Assembly: GCA_015178975.1 (NCBI GenBank)
Contig: WHVD01000198.1
Coordinates: 67,501 to 131,500, forward strand
Source of the DNA: Hysterangium stoloniferum
Taxonomy: Eukaryota; Basidiomycota; Agaricomycetes; Hysterangiales; Hysterangiaceae
DNA length: 64,000 nucleotides
Direction: 5' to 3'
How positions within the stretch are numbered: position 1 is the stretch's first letter; each line of letters starts with the position of its first letter. Position numbers and translations under genes: made by a program. This document shows positions 20,863-32,611 of this stretch, one piece after another. Under the pieces are notes generated by a model, which was not told the origin of the DNA, made no database searches, and worked only from the letters and a program-made list of their open reading frames with translations.

Positions 20863-22736
20863 ACAATGGTCACCGTGCCAGGGACACATTGTATATGGAT
20901 TTTCCCGAGTATTTTACATTTGTAGCTAGGACTAAATAATGGAAGCTATGTCAAAGTGGTTTTTCCATAGGATGCATCCATTTTGTCAATGCTGCCAGTG
21001 GTGAAAGATTCCACCTCCATACATTCCTCACTGTCATCCAAGGTGCCACCTCATTTGAAAATATAAGGACTTTTCAGGGTGAGACCCATCCCACATTTCA
21101 ACAAGCCTGTGTTGCATGTGGTCTGCTTGAAGATGATCACCAGTGGAACATGTGCCTCAGAGAAGTCAGTCGCATACAGCCTGGCCTTCAACTTTGCAGG
21201 TTGTTTGTCATCATTTTGACCATGTCCTCCCCTGCACAACCTCAAGAACTCTGGAATGAGTTCAAAGAATTTATCTGTGATGATTTGGACTGGATCCTGA
21301 GGGTTACATATAACATTGACAATGCAGCACCTCACACAATTTATGACTTTGGTCTATATCAGATTGATAAAATCCTGTGCTATTCTGGAAAGTCTCTTTC
21401 ACTCTATCCAACCATGCCACAAATCACTGAGAATTGGGATCAGTTCATTGGAAATCATCTCATTAGGGAGCAGAAGAATTATAATCTTGATCATGAGCAT
21501 GCCAGTGCCCAGGCCAATCTTGAAAAGTTCAATCCTGAACAACAAGTTGCTTTTGACACTATCATCAAGGCAGTTGATGAGCAGCAGGAGGGCAAAATGT
21601 TCTTTGTCAATGGCCCAGGTGGCACTGGCAAGTCATTTGTATGGAATACTCTTGCACATGCATGTCATACCAAAGGCTACATTGTCCTTTGTGTCACCTC
21701 ATCTGGAATTGCATCAATGATTCTGAAAGGTGGTCGCACCTCTCATAGCATGTTTTCAATTCCTGTTCCCTGTGAGAAGGACTCCTCATGTCACATCAAA
21801 AAGGGCTCAGAAAAGGCAGAGCTCATGAAGCAAGTATGCCTCATCATCTGGAATGAAGTTCCAATGCAGTCACGTTTCATATGTGAGGCAGCCGACAGAA
21901 CTCTAAGGGATGTATTAGACAAAGATGCTCTCCCCTTTGGAGGCATTCCTGTTGCCTGGGGAGGTGACTTCCAGCAGACCTTGCCTGTTGTACATACAAT
22001 GTGCCTCTAAAGAACAGATTATTGGTGAATGTATTCAAAAATCTCAACTCTGGAACCATGTCAAGGTACTTTTCTTGAACAATAATATGCAGGTTGATCA
22101 GCATGATCCACACAGCGATCAGTTTGCTCAGTGGCTCTTAGATGTAGGCCATGGAAAGGATTTGACTTTGGATCATACAATGGATATTCCTCCTCATATG
22201 ATCTGTGGTCCAGAAATGTCTGATCTAATTACTGAGATATATCCAGACATCCATGTGGATGGAGACCAAAGAGATTGGCAAGATGGAGACTTCTTAGACT
22301 GTGCTATTCTGTGTCCTAGGAATTCAGATGTGGAAGAAATTAATTCAGAACTTCTGAATAGATTCCCTGGAGTGAATCATGTCTACCACAGTGCTGACAC
22401 TGCAGAGGGTGACATGGAGGCAGAAGTCTATCCTGTGGAATATTTAATAGTCTCAACTTTGGTGGAATTTCACCAAGTCAACTTGAGATGAAGCCAGGAG
22501 TACCTTTAATGCTACTACAGAACATAGATCCACAGATGGGACTTTTCAATGGTACAAAATTGCGACTACTGAAAATGGAAAATCATTTGCTTTTGGTGCA
22601 GATCTTAACTGGACCATGTGCTGGGGAAGAGGCATTTATTTCAAGGATTAAAATCATTACAAACGATGATGAACTCCCTTTTAAACAGCTACCCTTTAGG
22701 ATTATTAATTACATAATAAACCTAATAAGTATCTAA
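20863..22736 (+). pseudogene. Helitron PIF1-like helicase half (broken, C-terminus missing)
   Basis: From the LTR junction the frame runs with one early stop (after FVARTK) through SGERFHLHTFLTVIQGATSF and RGLL-type sequence. Helicase motif I is FVNGPGGTGKSFVWNT, motif Ia covers LCVTSSGIASMIL, and GGIPVAWGGDFQQTLPVV is the PIF1 motif III region. Motif II is changed (LIIWNEVPM where DE is usual). After VVHT there is a frameshift, then KEQIIGECIQKSQLWN and CPRNSDVEEINSELL (a PIF1-type segment). The sequence fails around 22,710 before the final INKSQGQT-type motif, so the helicase is incomplete. Confidence 0.88.
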
Positions 22737-22790
22737 GTATCCTTACTGAAATTCCCTGCCAATACTAGATTATTCAAGGCCCAGCCCTAA

Positions 22791-23602
22791 TGTTACGACC
22801 GGACAATCCCGCCGGACTCCGGGCACTAACCCGTACGCCCCCACACGCTACAAGCACCAATCGTCTGTTTATAAGATTTCCTGCCTGGACTCCGTTACGT
22901 CAAGACTCGTTACGTTCGACCTCATTACGACACATATCAGTCACCGGACTTCCCCCAGACTCCATCTCTGTCTATGTCCGTCTTCGTCCCACGCACCAGT
23001 CACCGGACCCCGCTTAGAATCCCATCACCGCTCTAATTGAGCCCCGTTCCCGTTTTAGTCAAATGACCTGTCACGATTTAGGACTCCGCTCCCCCTCCGT
23101 TTCCCATTATGGGTTATGCTTTGTCACAATTCGGACTCCACTCCATTCCGTTCTGTTCCTAACACCAATTTGGTGTTTACTATTCCCATTTTATGTTTTG
23201 TTAGTTTCATTTCATTATTACTGGATTTGGTATGTCATGCATTCCACGGTCTATATAAACTGGCAGATGTTGTACATACAATCCAGTCAGAAAATTAGCT
23301 TAGATTCCCCCCAGTAATCTAATAACATTTTCCGCTCTAAAACCTTACTTAATTCACATCGCTCGCACTAGTCAGAGCCCACGGGCTCTGGCGCATCTAT
23401 CTCTCTCAACTATCTCGACTCACGACCCACGACCTCCGACTTACGACCCACGAACCCCGCCCAGACTCCCCGGGATCCCCGTCCATCCGTTTGAAATTGG
23501 ACAACACGATCTAGTGAGGGCGCAGCCTATAAGCTGAAGCCAAGTCCTACTGGATATCCCACAGGTTTCTCTGGAAACCCGGCCTGTGTGTGTATCCTAA
23601 CA
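22791..23602 (+). mobile_element. Solo LTR, family 1, opposite orientation
   Basis: The 812-base segment starts TGTTACGACCGGACAATCC and ends GTGTGTATCCTAACA, with CCTAA on both sides (22786-22790 and 23603-23607). It is the reverse of the LTR at 20022-20862 with a low number of differences. CTATATAAAC at about 23251 is a plausible TATA box. It is a complete solo LTR. Confidence 0.95.
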
Positions 23603-23607
23603 CCTAA

Positions 23608-24544
23608 GTTTATTGAATTAATCAAGTACAAGCACTCAGATAATCCAATACATATTATTTTCTCTATTAATAAATTATTTAACACCTTGTTAAATAACTA
23701 ATAATAGTTACAAATAATCATACAAGAATCCAAAGCTCTTATATCAAGTCTCTGCCAAGTTACTGCGCATATATGCAGCTTCCAGCCCCTATTCTCAAGG
23801 AATAGTTCTTTTCTTTGCTAAAAGAGTCATATATTGTTCTTTTGAACCTTTCAATAATCAAAATAAGCATTGATTTGAGTTGTTTAAGCTTAATAGCGCA
23901 GCTCATTAATCTATCAGTATTTAAATTACTGGACCTTTGCTTATTTTATTGTTGAAGCTCTGTGACACTATAGCATATATTGATCTATCTAAGAGAATCC
24001 CCTGAATACATTACACAGACAGACAAGGACTTAATGTATTTTCAAACCTGAGGGTAGGTCCAGGGATGAAGAGTAATTATGTTGTATAGTACAAAGTTGT
24101 GTAGTACAAAAGGAGAAGACTTAGACTAAGGCAAATAGGTCAGACACAGAGAATGAAAGTTGATATTCAAATTGAGGTATAACTACTTTACATCATATTT
24201 TTATACCAGAGGCTGGTATTGTTTCACAAATCAAGCAGTAAAGGATTCAACCAAAGAAGAACAAGGAAAGAGATGACTGGGTCTAATGATAGGTATGGAG
24301 GTGGTTAGATAATCAGAGGTAGATCTAAACCATAGAGAAAGAAAAGGTTAACTGAGAATCCCAATCATCACAGGGCACAGGGTTGCACTGAACATATAAT
24401 ATATACCAAGTTTGTAAGTGAGTCCATTTTCAAAGAGGCCTCAGGCTCCAGAGAATGCAGATTCTTCTTGAGCAGAGTGGCAGGAATCAACAGGAAATAG
24501 TATTAATGAAAAGTCAAGTTCTAGGTGGGATCCAACAACAGGTC
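23608..24544. other. A/T-rich intergenic, nothing recognised
   Basis: No gene, LTR end or tandem repeat could be supported here. Confidence 0.45.
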
Positions 24545-25403
24545 TTAACACACAGATCACCATGGTCTTATTTGATGAGTGGTATAATGAGAATGGGTTA
24601 ATGTCTCACCATTATCCCTGACTGATCCCTTATTTACATCAGAGCTATGGGAGGCATCACACAAGCTCACTGGGGTTCAATTGAAGATGTCCACAGCTTA
24701 TCACCCACAAAGTGATGGGTCAAGTGAGCATGCAAACAAGACATTTGACCAAGCTATACACTACCATATGGATATACATTAACCAGATTGGATGGGCAGC
24801 CCAACTACCTCATGCATGCTTTGCACTGATGAGCACTATCAACACTTCCACCGGTTTCTCCTCTTTTCAATTGAAACTGACCACATATTATCCTTCCCCT
24901 AACCCTGCCGGCAGATGGAACTACTGCTTAAGTTTCTGCCTTGGTATTGATGTCCAGGAAGCCCATGACAACCTTACTGCTGTAAAGGTCTGACAGGCTT
25001 ATCATTCAAATCAACATTGAACAGAGGTCTCATACAAGGTGGGCAAGAGATGAGTCGCCAAGTTTATGTCCCACTTTAATGGACCATACAAAGTGGTACA
25101 AACTTACCCAGAGAATCACACTTCAGCTTGCACCTCCTGGACTCCCCCAAGACATACCCAGGATTTCATTCCAGCCTTTTCAAACCCTTCATACCGAATG
25201 ATCCCACCCTCTGCCCAAACCACAAACTTGTATCTCCGGGCATTTTCATCATGGAAGACGGCTCGGAAGAGACAATGATAGACAAGATTGTTGATGCACA
25301 GTGGCATGGTCATGGTAAACAATACTTGGTCCGATGGATTGGATATGGCAAGAACCACGATGAATGGCTATCCCATAAGTCGATTGAAGATACAGAGGCT
25401 TGA
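24545..25403 (+). pseudogene. Ty3/gypsy chromovirus integrase and chromodomain remnant
   Basis: Frame-shifting pieces give an integrase core end (LTGVQLKMSTAYHPQSDGSS, with the usual YHPQSDGQ-like motif, then NTSTGFSSFQL), the GPR/K-type segment FNGPYKVVQTYPE, and a C-terminal chromodomain (IVDAQWHGHGKQYLVRWIGY then HDEWLSHKSIEDTEA). Aromatic cage-like Tyr/Trp positions of the chromodomain are present. Several stops make it inactive. Protease, reverse transcriptase and RNase H are absent, as are LTRs. Confidence 0.85.
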
Positions 25404-27485
25404 CGTTTGGGAGCGTGAGAATGAAACAGATATTTGAGGAGGGGAAGATTAACTTTTGGAGAGGGGAGGGGTATAATCCTGAGAGGGTTCACCACGAGAC
25501 CACATGGCGGAAGTATTAACGGGTAAAATTTCCTCAATCTTTTTCTGCTCTGGATCGGCTAGCATGACCTTCATAGTACCGTGCATCGTTCGCAGTATAT
25601 CTCAGAAAAGACCCAAACGTTCTCCTGTCTGCACTGGCTGAGTGAGGCTGACTACAACAGCCTTGCAATTCTTCACTTTCTGAGGGACCCATAGCATTTC
25701 ACCAGGGTCCAGCCTTGCTATATCCTATACAATACAAATCAGATCAACTCCCTTGCCATGACGTTCACCGCATTCACACCGTGTAACTGCCACCTGCCTT
25801 TCGTCCCGAAATTATTAGGATGCAGTGACTAAAACTTCTGAAGATTCAAACCACTCGGAGAACGCGCTCCCGCACACAACTAAGAGTAGGTTAAGAATGT
25901 GTCCCTGACAAGGACTCGACAGAAGTCAGATTGCATATATAGAACGATTGCGGTGTTTATCAAACTATGGTGTCAACATTATAGGGCATTTAGGAGTGTA
26001 TATATCGTGGTTGCTCGACAACAAACGCAAACGTGCTCCAGCGGGGTGGAACCACCGACACAGAGCACAGGGTTGACACCACAGTCTGGTGATATAAATA
26101 GACTGATTCAATATATAAGGCTTTTAAAAAAAGAAAGGAAATAACCCTAATTAAAAGCTAGGACTATGAAGAGATGAGATGACTCACTGCAAATATGAAG
26201 CCAACTGAGATGCATGTCAAACGAAACCCCCACACAGCTTAGATCAATGGAGATTTGCTGCCAGTTTCCATGTCTCGTGTGTCAGATAAGGTTAAGACTG
26301 CAAAATGAGAAAGATACCAGGTGAATATTTTGACATGCAGGGGGTCACTAGGATTCTAAGCTCCACCAACGGATAGTTTACCCCACGATAATGTAATTGC
26401 AGCAAAGAGAATTTAACGTGTCGTCAAATAGATGACTTCTTGGGACCAAAGCACCTGTTAATTTTAATTGGATTCAAAGTTTTTCTGGTGTTAAGTGCCA
26501 GGCTGTGCGTTTCATATATATGTGGTGATGGCTAGCGGATCCAAACAGTGAGGTGGTGTCTTTTTGGTCTGTGCAAAGCTCTGTTGGGAACACTCTCAGA
26601 GTATGTAGCGTCCTTAAATATCGAAACAGAGACTATACGTAGATGAAATAGTACGTTCAGGTAGGACAAATAGTTAAGGCAGTCCATCCAGGTCTGACAG
26701 CATCCATTCAAGGGTGACACCTTCTCAGCACCCCTTCGCAGCGCGCTAAACTGTCCACTTGGTCTTCGCTCGGATCCTCTTATGCTCAAAAAGCTGGTGG
26801 TCATGGGCAATGTACTCCAATCTTCCTGGATAGGATTTTCATAAATTGTCAAGGCATCCTCCGAACAGGTATTGAATGGAGAGCCAGTCACACAGCCTCA
26901 GAATGTGGTGCGGATCTACATCTAGGTTCTCGAGGGTTCGTTTTCACTGACAGTTTTACAATAGTGGAGGTCAGTAGGGCTCGCAGATTCTAAATTGTCA
27001 TCGGTTACGTAGCGTACCTAAAGTAGACGTACAGTCCTCAAAAAAATTGTAAGTCTCCCATCCATAAGTGCATCGCCACCATGCCCATACCGCGAAGCGC
27101 AAGAGCCTTGGGACTTCTCTTACAATCTTGAGTGCCGAAAAAAAATTGCATTGGTGCCACTGGACACGCCCTTCAGGACCCATCGGTCTGTAGTGATATA
27201 AGGAAGCACCGGCCCCTTCAAAATCTCATCTCCTCACCTCCTGCCCATCCCTTCGCATTTCTCTCTTTGAAATGACAATTAAAAGGGATCTTTCTATCAA
27301 TATGGAATATTCTGTCTTCCCGAATGATGAACGTGTCGAATACTTTTATCTTGAGAAGACTATACCGTCCCTTAGCCATCGCTATGATAGAACGAAGAGG
27401 TCGGCCATCGACTCCCCCTGCTTCCTTAAGACTGATCTGTCTAATTTGCATACGTAGTTTCTCAAGGCACCCTGTGACGTTCAGT
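25404..27485. other. Intergenic, no supported gene
   Basis: Short frames (26532-26891 minus, 26998-27183 minus, 25899-26144 plus) have no recognisable motif or splice-supported extension. This marks the change from repeats to the gene-rich core. Confidence 0.45.
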
Positions 27486-29266
27486 ATGAATAGTCTGGCA
27501 GAGGGGCCTGTTATAGATGCGACGGATGGGACGTTCAAATCCACGGACAAGTATGTAACAATCAAAACTATGTTGAAAGATAAGAGTCCTTACCGTATCT
27601 TGCAGTGCCACCACAGCTGGTTGGGTCGCGTGTGTTCACCCTGAAGGTCTGAGATACTATTATCATCCCGTCCGCCACGTGGTCACAGATGCAAATCTCA
27701 CTGATGATGAGACTCTGGCTAAGATAACCTTTTGGACTGAGGAATTCCATAGAGTGAAGAAAGAGTGCGGGGTTGCGCTCCCGTCTTCTTTCGAACTTCT
27801 TCTGGAGTTGGACCTTGGGGATGAGGAGGGCAAGTATTATATCGTCGACCATGAAAGACAGAGGATATTCTATTTCGATGCAGCCAATACTGAGGATGTT
27901 GGTCTTCCAGACGTGTATAGCGAGGATCATCTGAGTAGGCCGCTTTCTCCTCCTCTACAATTACACACATGGGGTAGCACAGGGTACTTACGCCGCATGA
28001 TTTAGAATTACAACTCGAAGGGCAATACTGGAACCATGTGGAATCATTCCCGATGCACTACAGCTTGCCTTCTTCTGCAGAAAAAAACCTTGTGGACATA
28101 TTGAGGCAGGCATGGGCAGGTAGGCCATAGATAGTCGCAATTCAACTTTACGATGGGTATGGCTGAGATGAAAACAGATAGGGCCACTTCTAGTCTCTCT
28201 ACATCCCCATTTAGTGCGGCGGAGTGTAAGGAGTTTATGAATAACCTTACATCCTATTCAGGTTGTGATTACCTCCACGTTGGGAGCATTTTATTTAACA
28301 TCACTTCGTTGTCTTTCTGTAGGGAAATCAGGCAAGGAAGGATATCACGCTTGGATGGTAGCCCGGCTTCTTAAGTCTTTCAGTAAGTCAGCATAACTTA
28401 GCATTTGTCTACAAATTTACCCTATTATCGTCTTCCGTTCCAGTATTCGCACGTTTTGTAAATCGCTACGGAGAGGTCCAAGGTGCTCGTCTTTCCAGAA
28501 CCCAAAGCTTGGAGGCCATGTCTCAGAAGAACCAGACATGGCTCTTTGTTCTCCTTTCTAGGCTATTATTCAACCAGCCCGGTAGAGACTTGAACGAGTT
28601 ACATGGATTATGGGTTGACAACATTGTTTACACGGAGCACTGGCGAGCATTCAATGTGGTAAAAGTGGAGGAGTGGTATGGGGTTTGTGCAATGGTATGG
28701 CCTCCATTTGCTTAACCGCAGGATATAAAGTGACATCAGAAATGAAGGGAACCATGCTACTTATGTGAGTAGAGTGTGTAATGTGATTTTCACCTCGCAC
28801 ACTTACCTCCACGCACAGCGCGAGTATGGTTATAGACCATCCGAGCTCATCTCAGTCAATGGAAGTGGCCATTGTTATTTCTGAATACGGGGCAGCAGCA
28901 TGCCGACTCCTCTCCCTCAGTGCCATCATTCTCGGATTAAAGCGTCTCCTCGTCCACAAGAATTTCCGTGAATCCTCAGCATTTGATGCAGTAGCCCTTG
29001 TTCCCTCGTTATTCTTATATGTACTAACATTTTATGTTTCTTTGTAGGCTCAATTCTTGACGCGTGCCAACCAGGGAGAACGTGGCCTATCATCTCTGGC
29101 TGTTGTTCTTAGTTTGCCACGTGGACTTCTGATGTGGGCACTAGCTGCAATGGTCGTCTCCCTAGTCTCGATCAATTTCGAATGTTTCGTGGTATGGCGG
29201 GCGATTGTACCCAATGTATTCATGGGTTGCTTGGGTGCCGCCGTGTTCTGGGCCACCCGCATTTAA
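27486..29266 (+). CDS. Basidiomycete multi-span membrane protein with WW-like N-terminus
   Basis: Exons I can join are 27486-27550, 27606-27934, 28006 onward, then (28260s to 28367-28380s) and a final 29048-29266. The N-terminal part has a WW-like GWVACVHPEGLRYYYHPVRH segment followed by TDANLTDDETL and a YYIVDHERQRIFYFD strand. The middle has LQLEGQYWNHVESFP, GYHAWMVARLLKSF and NRYGEVQGARLSRTQSL. Three hydrophobic spans follow near the C-terminus: EYGAAACRLLSLSAIILGL, LLMWALAAMVVSLVSINF and VFMGCLGAAVFWATRI. This order matches a large mushroom family of unknown function. Two junctions (near 28118-28168 and 28682-28722) do not stay in frame with canonical sites by my reading, so the gene may be slightly mis-spliced here or frameshifted. 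No function is known. Confidence 0.7.
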
Positions 29267-29511
29267 CCCAAATTTAACAAGTTGATGTCTGAACTTGAAG
29301 CTTCGTGAGATGTATTTATGAGATGTGGAATACCGAGTCTTGAGCGAATTACTAGTAGTATTCCAAATAAATACAAATAGCTTGGTCAGCCGGCGTCGCG
29401 CCGTCGGCCACAATCAGTAACATCGCTTGGAATTGAATTGAGAATGGAGTTTCCACGGCACCGCCTCTTTGCAGTTGTACTCATCTTTCCCAGTGAAACA
29501 CTGAGCGCGAT

Positions 29512-30591
29512 ATGCACTTCTTCAGCTCATCTTCTAACGAGTCACAGTACGCTCGTGTTCTGTCTAAGGAAGAGTTGGATGATGGAGGTATTTTAATAAT
29601 ATTGCGACCTCCTTTTCCTTGATTGACTATTTCGTAGATCCTCCACTTCCTACCATCGAGACTAGTACATCTGGGGGCATTCCGCTCTGGATATTCCTCG
29701 CATGTATCGGATGCACATTCTTAAACCTCTATCTCGTCAGATCTTCCTTCCCATCTACATCCACTTCCAACTCAAAGCCCCCCACCTACGATGTCCTCGA
29801 AGGCCTCCACCGTACAGGTCAACTTCCCCGCCCGAATCAATACATCGGTCTAGACCGCGTCAACCGTACACAATACAATTCTCCAGCCCCTCCGCCTCTT
29901 ATAAACTATCCTCCTATTTTGACACAAGTAAGTAGTGAAAAGGCGGACTTCGTATTTCCCGATGATACCCATCGTTGGCTTTCTTGGTGGGGAAGCGTGG
30001 CACCTGATGACAGGCACTTTGTTGTCAACGAGACAGTAGGTTTTATTTCACTGCCACATCGACAGTACTTCTAAATTAATGATAAACAGACAAACACAAT
30101 CGCCCAATTCCGTGTCCACGATTTCGGAATGTCAAGCTGTCAAATCGTCATCAACATCCCCCCACAATCAGTCATCGATACTATCACCCCTGCTTTCGAA
30201 GACCAGCCGGGGGATAAGAAGGTCTACACTATTCAACCGAACCACCGTGTGCCTGTGAATATTTGGAGGTTAAAAGCTACGAAAGGACTCGATGTGAAAT
30301 CCCTCAGTTATAATAACCGTCCTCCCCGCGACGGGCTTATTGAGACTGTATATGTAGAGGTGGGGAAGAGGGCTGAGACACAGCGGTTCGCTTGTCCGGA
30401 TGATACTCTGCAGACGTTTGAATTTACCTGTGGGAGTGGTGAGGTGTGTGCAGTAGATTTTTGGCAGGATAAGAGAGAGCCTTTGTTTGGTAAGTCATGC
30501 GACTATCCTTCTTTAAATGTTGAATTCTGGTTTGCTCAACATAAGTCCCTTCTCAGCGGCTGTAATGATTCAACATTCGACGATGGATTAA
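29512..30591 (+). CDS. Single-pass membrane-anchored protein, agaricomycete secreted-type family
   Basis: Exons 29512-29587, 29638-30035, 30090-30489 and 30557-30591 join in frame to 302 residues ending FGAAVMIQHSTMD. After a short cytosolic head (MHFFSSSSNESQYARVLSKE) one membrane span lies at about residues 44-61 (IPLWIFLACIGCTFLNLY). The rest is predicted to be outside the membrane. It has LPRPNQYIGLDRVNRTQY, YPPILTQVSSEKADFVFPDD, PDDRHFVVNETTNTIAQFR, a Cys pair near FACPDDTLQTFEFTCGSG, and a short C-terminal VQHST-like end. This layout matches a mushroom family that I recall as often labelled But2-C-domain-like; the role is unknown. A truncated relative lies at 44377-44694. Confidence 0.75.
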
Positions 30592-31122
30592 GGTACAAAT
30601 ATTTGAAAAAAAAAACAGGTCAATTCTGGTGTTGAGAAAATGGAAAGGGCACATGAGCTTCGTGCTATTTATTAACCTATTTTTCTTGTTTTCACAGCAG
30701 CGGTAACTTATTTTTTTCCATGTCTGTCCTTCGAGCTTGAATTATTATTAGAATAGAAGACTTGCTAGGTTCGTGGCCGGAGTTTAGCATTTGAAATAAT
30801 CTAAGAACTTGAAAGGTTCACACGGTCGTATCGCGTCAGTCTGGAATGTGCCTGCCCATATGTCCAGGAGAAAAAAGATAATGATGTGGCGTGAGGCTGA
30901 TATGATGTGTAGCCATCCGTCGTTAAACGGAACGCGGGCGATTATGAACGCGAATCAGCCGTCTGGAATATATTATAATCCTCGAAAATAATCTAGTGCT
31001 GCCCTGTACAATGGTACACGTTAAAATAAATACTGATGATCAAGGGGGGCTCAAGAAAATAAATCAATCACTCCGAATGCTACGAAAGACCGTGCTGAAA
31101 AGAAGTAAGCAACCATTTGCGC
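30592..31122. other. Intergenic between convergent genes
   Basis: No supported gene. Short frame 30809-30991 has no motif. Confidence 0.45.
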
Positions 31123-31875
31123 TCACCAACACGAATATATTTGTATATTACTCACCTCCTCATTATACTTGATCGCAAAATCCCTCCACGCCTCGGCATC
31201 CTCATCCATTCTCTCATAGATCCTACTCCAATCCCGACACTCCCTCGTAAAGCCCACCTTCTCCACCGTAAAATTCAATGCACGATAATCATAAGGCTCC
31301 AAAGTCGTATCTGCCACACAAAGGAACAGCTCCCTCAAATAATTCAAACAGTGCACCATATGATGCTCGTTCTTCCTCTGACTCTCCGCGTCTGAGTGTG
31401 TGAGACCCTTACGGAATGTATTGACACAATGCAGCTGGTGCAACATGTCCACTGCGAAAATGCGTCGTTCGGGTCCTAGACGGACGTATCCCTGATAATT
31501 TCCCTTTCGGATTGATTCCCATTCCGCGTCAGCGAGTGCGCCGGGGAGGGTATAGCGGGATGTTTCGCCGAATGTCATTTCGACAGGAGACCAGTCTTGT
31601 TCCCACCAGATTGGGAAATCGTCACCTATGTAGGCTGGAAAAAGAGAGGTCATAGTAGTACCAGGTTTCGTGAGGTTATCAATTAATGAAGTAATATCGA
31701 GGCGGTACATACAGTATTCTTTTGTGGAGGTTTGATTCTGTGTTCTTGTTCGTGTTTGACTCACGAGGTATGTTGTCAGAATCAAGTTCAGCATCAAGAC
31801 GACAGTGAGAAAGAAAAGCACGCATGGGTCGTATCGTTTCTTTTGACTATTGGGCGTTGGACTAGACACATGCAT
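31123..31875 (-). CDS. UstYa-type oxidase (DUF3328), copy 1
   Basis: Two exons, 31875-31713 and 31634-31123, give 224 residues. The intron has GTATGT...TTTTTCCAG, and its removal creates TKEYSYIGDDFPIWW, the usual YIGDD start of the family core. I chose the ATG at 31875 because the membrane span follows it (CVLFFLTVVLMLNLILTTYL, about residues 19-38). Both copper-site-like motifs are intact: DMLHQLHCVN (HxxHC) and HHMVHCLNYLRELFLCVAD (HCxxYLR). TRECRDWSRIYE is the C-terminal motif. UstYa proteins are type II membrane oxidases that act in ring closure, halogenation or oxidation steps of fungal natural products. It may end a few codons differently if the GTGAGT at the end of NEE is a splice donor. 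Confidence 0.87.
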   Translation of the reverse strand: MHVSSPTPNSQKKRYDPCVLFFLTVVLMLNLILTTYLVSQTRTRTQNQTSTKEYCMYRLDITSLIDNLTKPGTTMTSLFPAYIGDDFPIWWEQDWSPVEMTFGETSRYTLPGALADAEWESIRKGNYQGYVRLGPERRIFAVDMLHQLHCVNTFRKGLTHSDAESQRKNEHHMVHCLNYLRELFLCVADTTLEPYDYRALNFTVEKVGFTRECRDWSRIYERMDEDAEAWRDFAIKYNEEVSNIQIYSCW

Positions 31876-32611
31876 CGTCCACAGTGGAGAATACGCCCGG
31901 ATGGGGGAAGGGAACTCAGATGGACGTGGGAAATCCAATTTAGGTACATTACCGACACAACGAAAAAGGAAACCGTGACGCTCGAAAGTGGTGCAAGCGC
32001 GTGTAACTTTGATTGTATTTTTTGATTTTACTTCTAAGCGTCCCCAAATCCTCCTACTCTCATTTGACGTTTCGACATTTCCAACTCTGACAAGCTGTTG
32101 TAGCTTCCCGCTTAACAACCCTGAAAATAACCTGGAGACTTGAACTAAAAATTTGTTAACTAGTAAAAGCACGTTGGTCCGTGATTACATTTAACATATG
32201 TATACCACAAGCTCGGAGAAGAAGCGAATGTGGATCACCGGCGGTTAGAAAAGTGGAACACGTAGCCTAAATGGTCCCTAGCAATGAGGAATGTATCTTA
32301 TGTCTAGTATCTACATAGGCTGAAAGTCTACTATAACACATCTTTCATGTAGACCTTTTTGGGGTTCAAATACGGTAAGCACCTTTAAGTTCTCCCCAGT
32401 TATCAGATTACCAGCAGAATATTTTGTTCTCTTTGAATATGAAAGCGATTGGTCCTAGTCAATGGCCTACAAATAACCAACCCCAATATCCAGGGTTTAA
32501 ACTAATTTGATTGTGATGGGAAGTCTTGATTGATTGGTGAATCCCTTGATCCTGCAAAAAAGAAAAAAAAATATCGATGAACTTGCTGTGGGGACAATAA
32601 GTGGTGGTGGC
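31876..32611. other. Intergenic, promoter side of UstYa copy 1
   Basis: The open frame upstream of the UstYa start (to 32172) lacks similarity and is likely 5' leader. 32,180-32,611 shows nothing recognisable. Confidence 0.4.

Larger units (their letters stand above)
17345..22785 (+). mobile_element. Decayed autonomous-type Helitron (Rep-helicase)
   Basis: The coding relics of a single Rep/helicase polyprotein run left to right: proline-rich N-terminus, zinc-finger-like segment, Helitron-like N domain, Rep motifs, then PIF1-type helicase. The helicase is cut off before its last motifs. Two solo LTRs of one family are associated, one inside (20022-20862) and one exactly at the right end (22791-23602). 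I could not identify the 5' TC or 3' CTRR hairpin ends. Confidence 0.85.

Noticed and set aside
20336..20873. Overlapping minus-strand frames, repeated at 22790-23317 on the plus strand
   Set aside because: These are the same LTR read in both copies; open frames in solo LTRs are not genes.
26532..26891. 119-codon minus-strand frame
   Set aside because: No motif, no splice-supported extension and composition like the surroundings.
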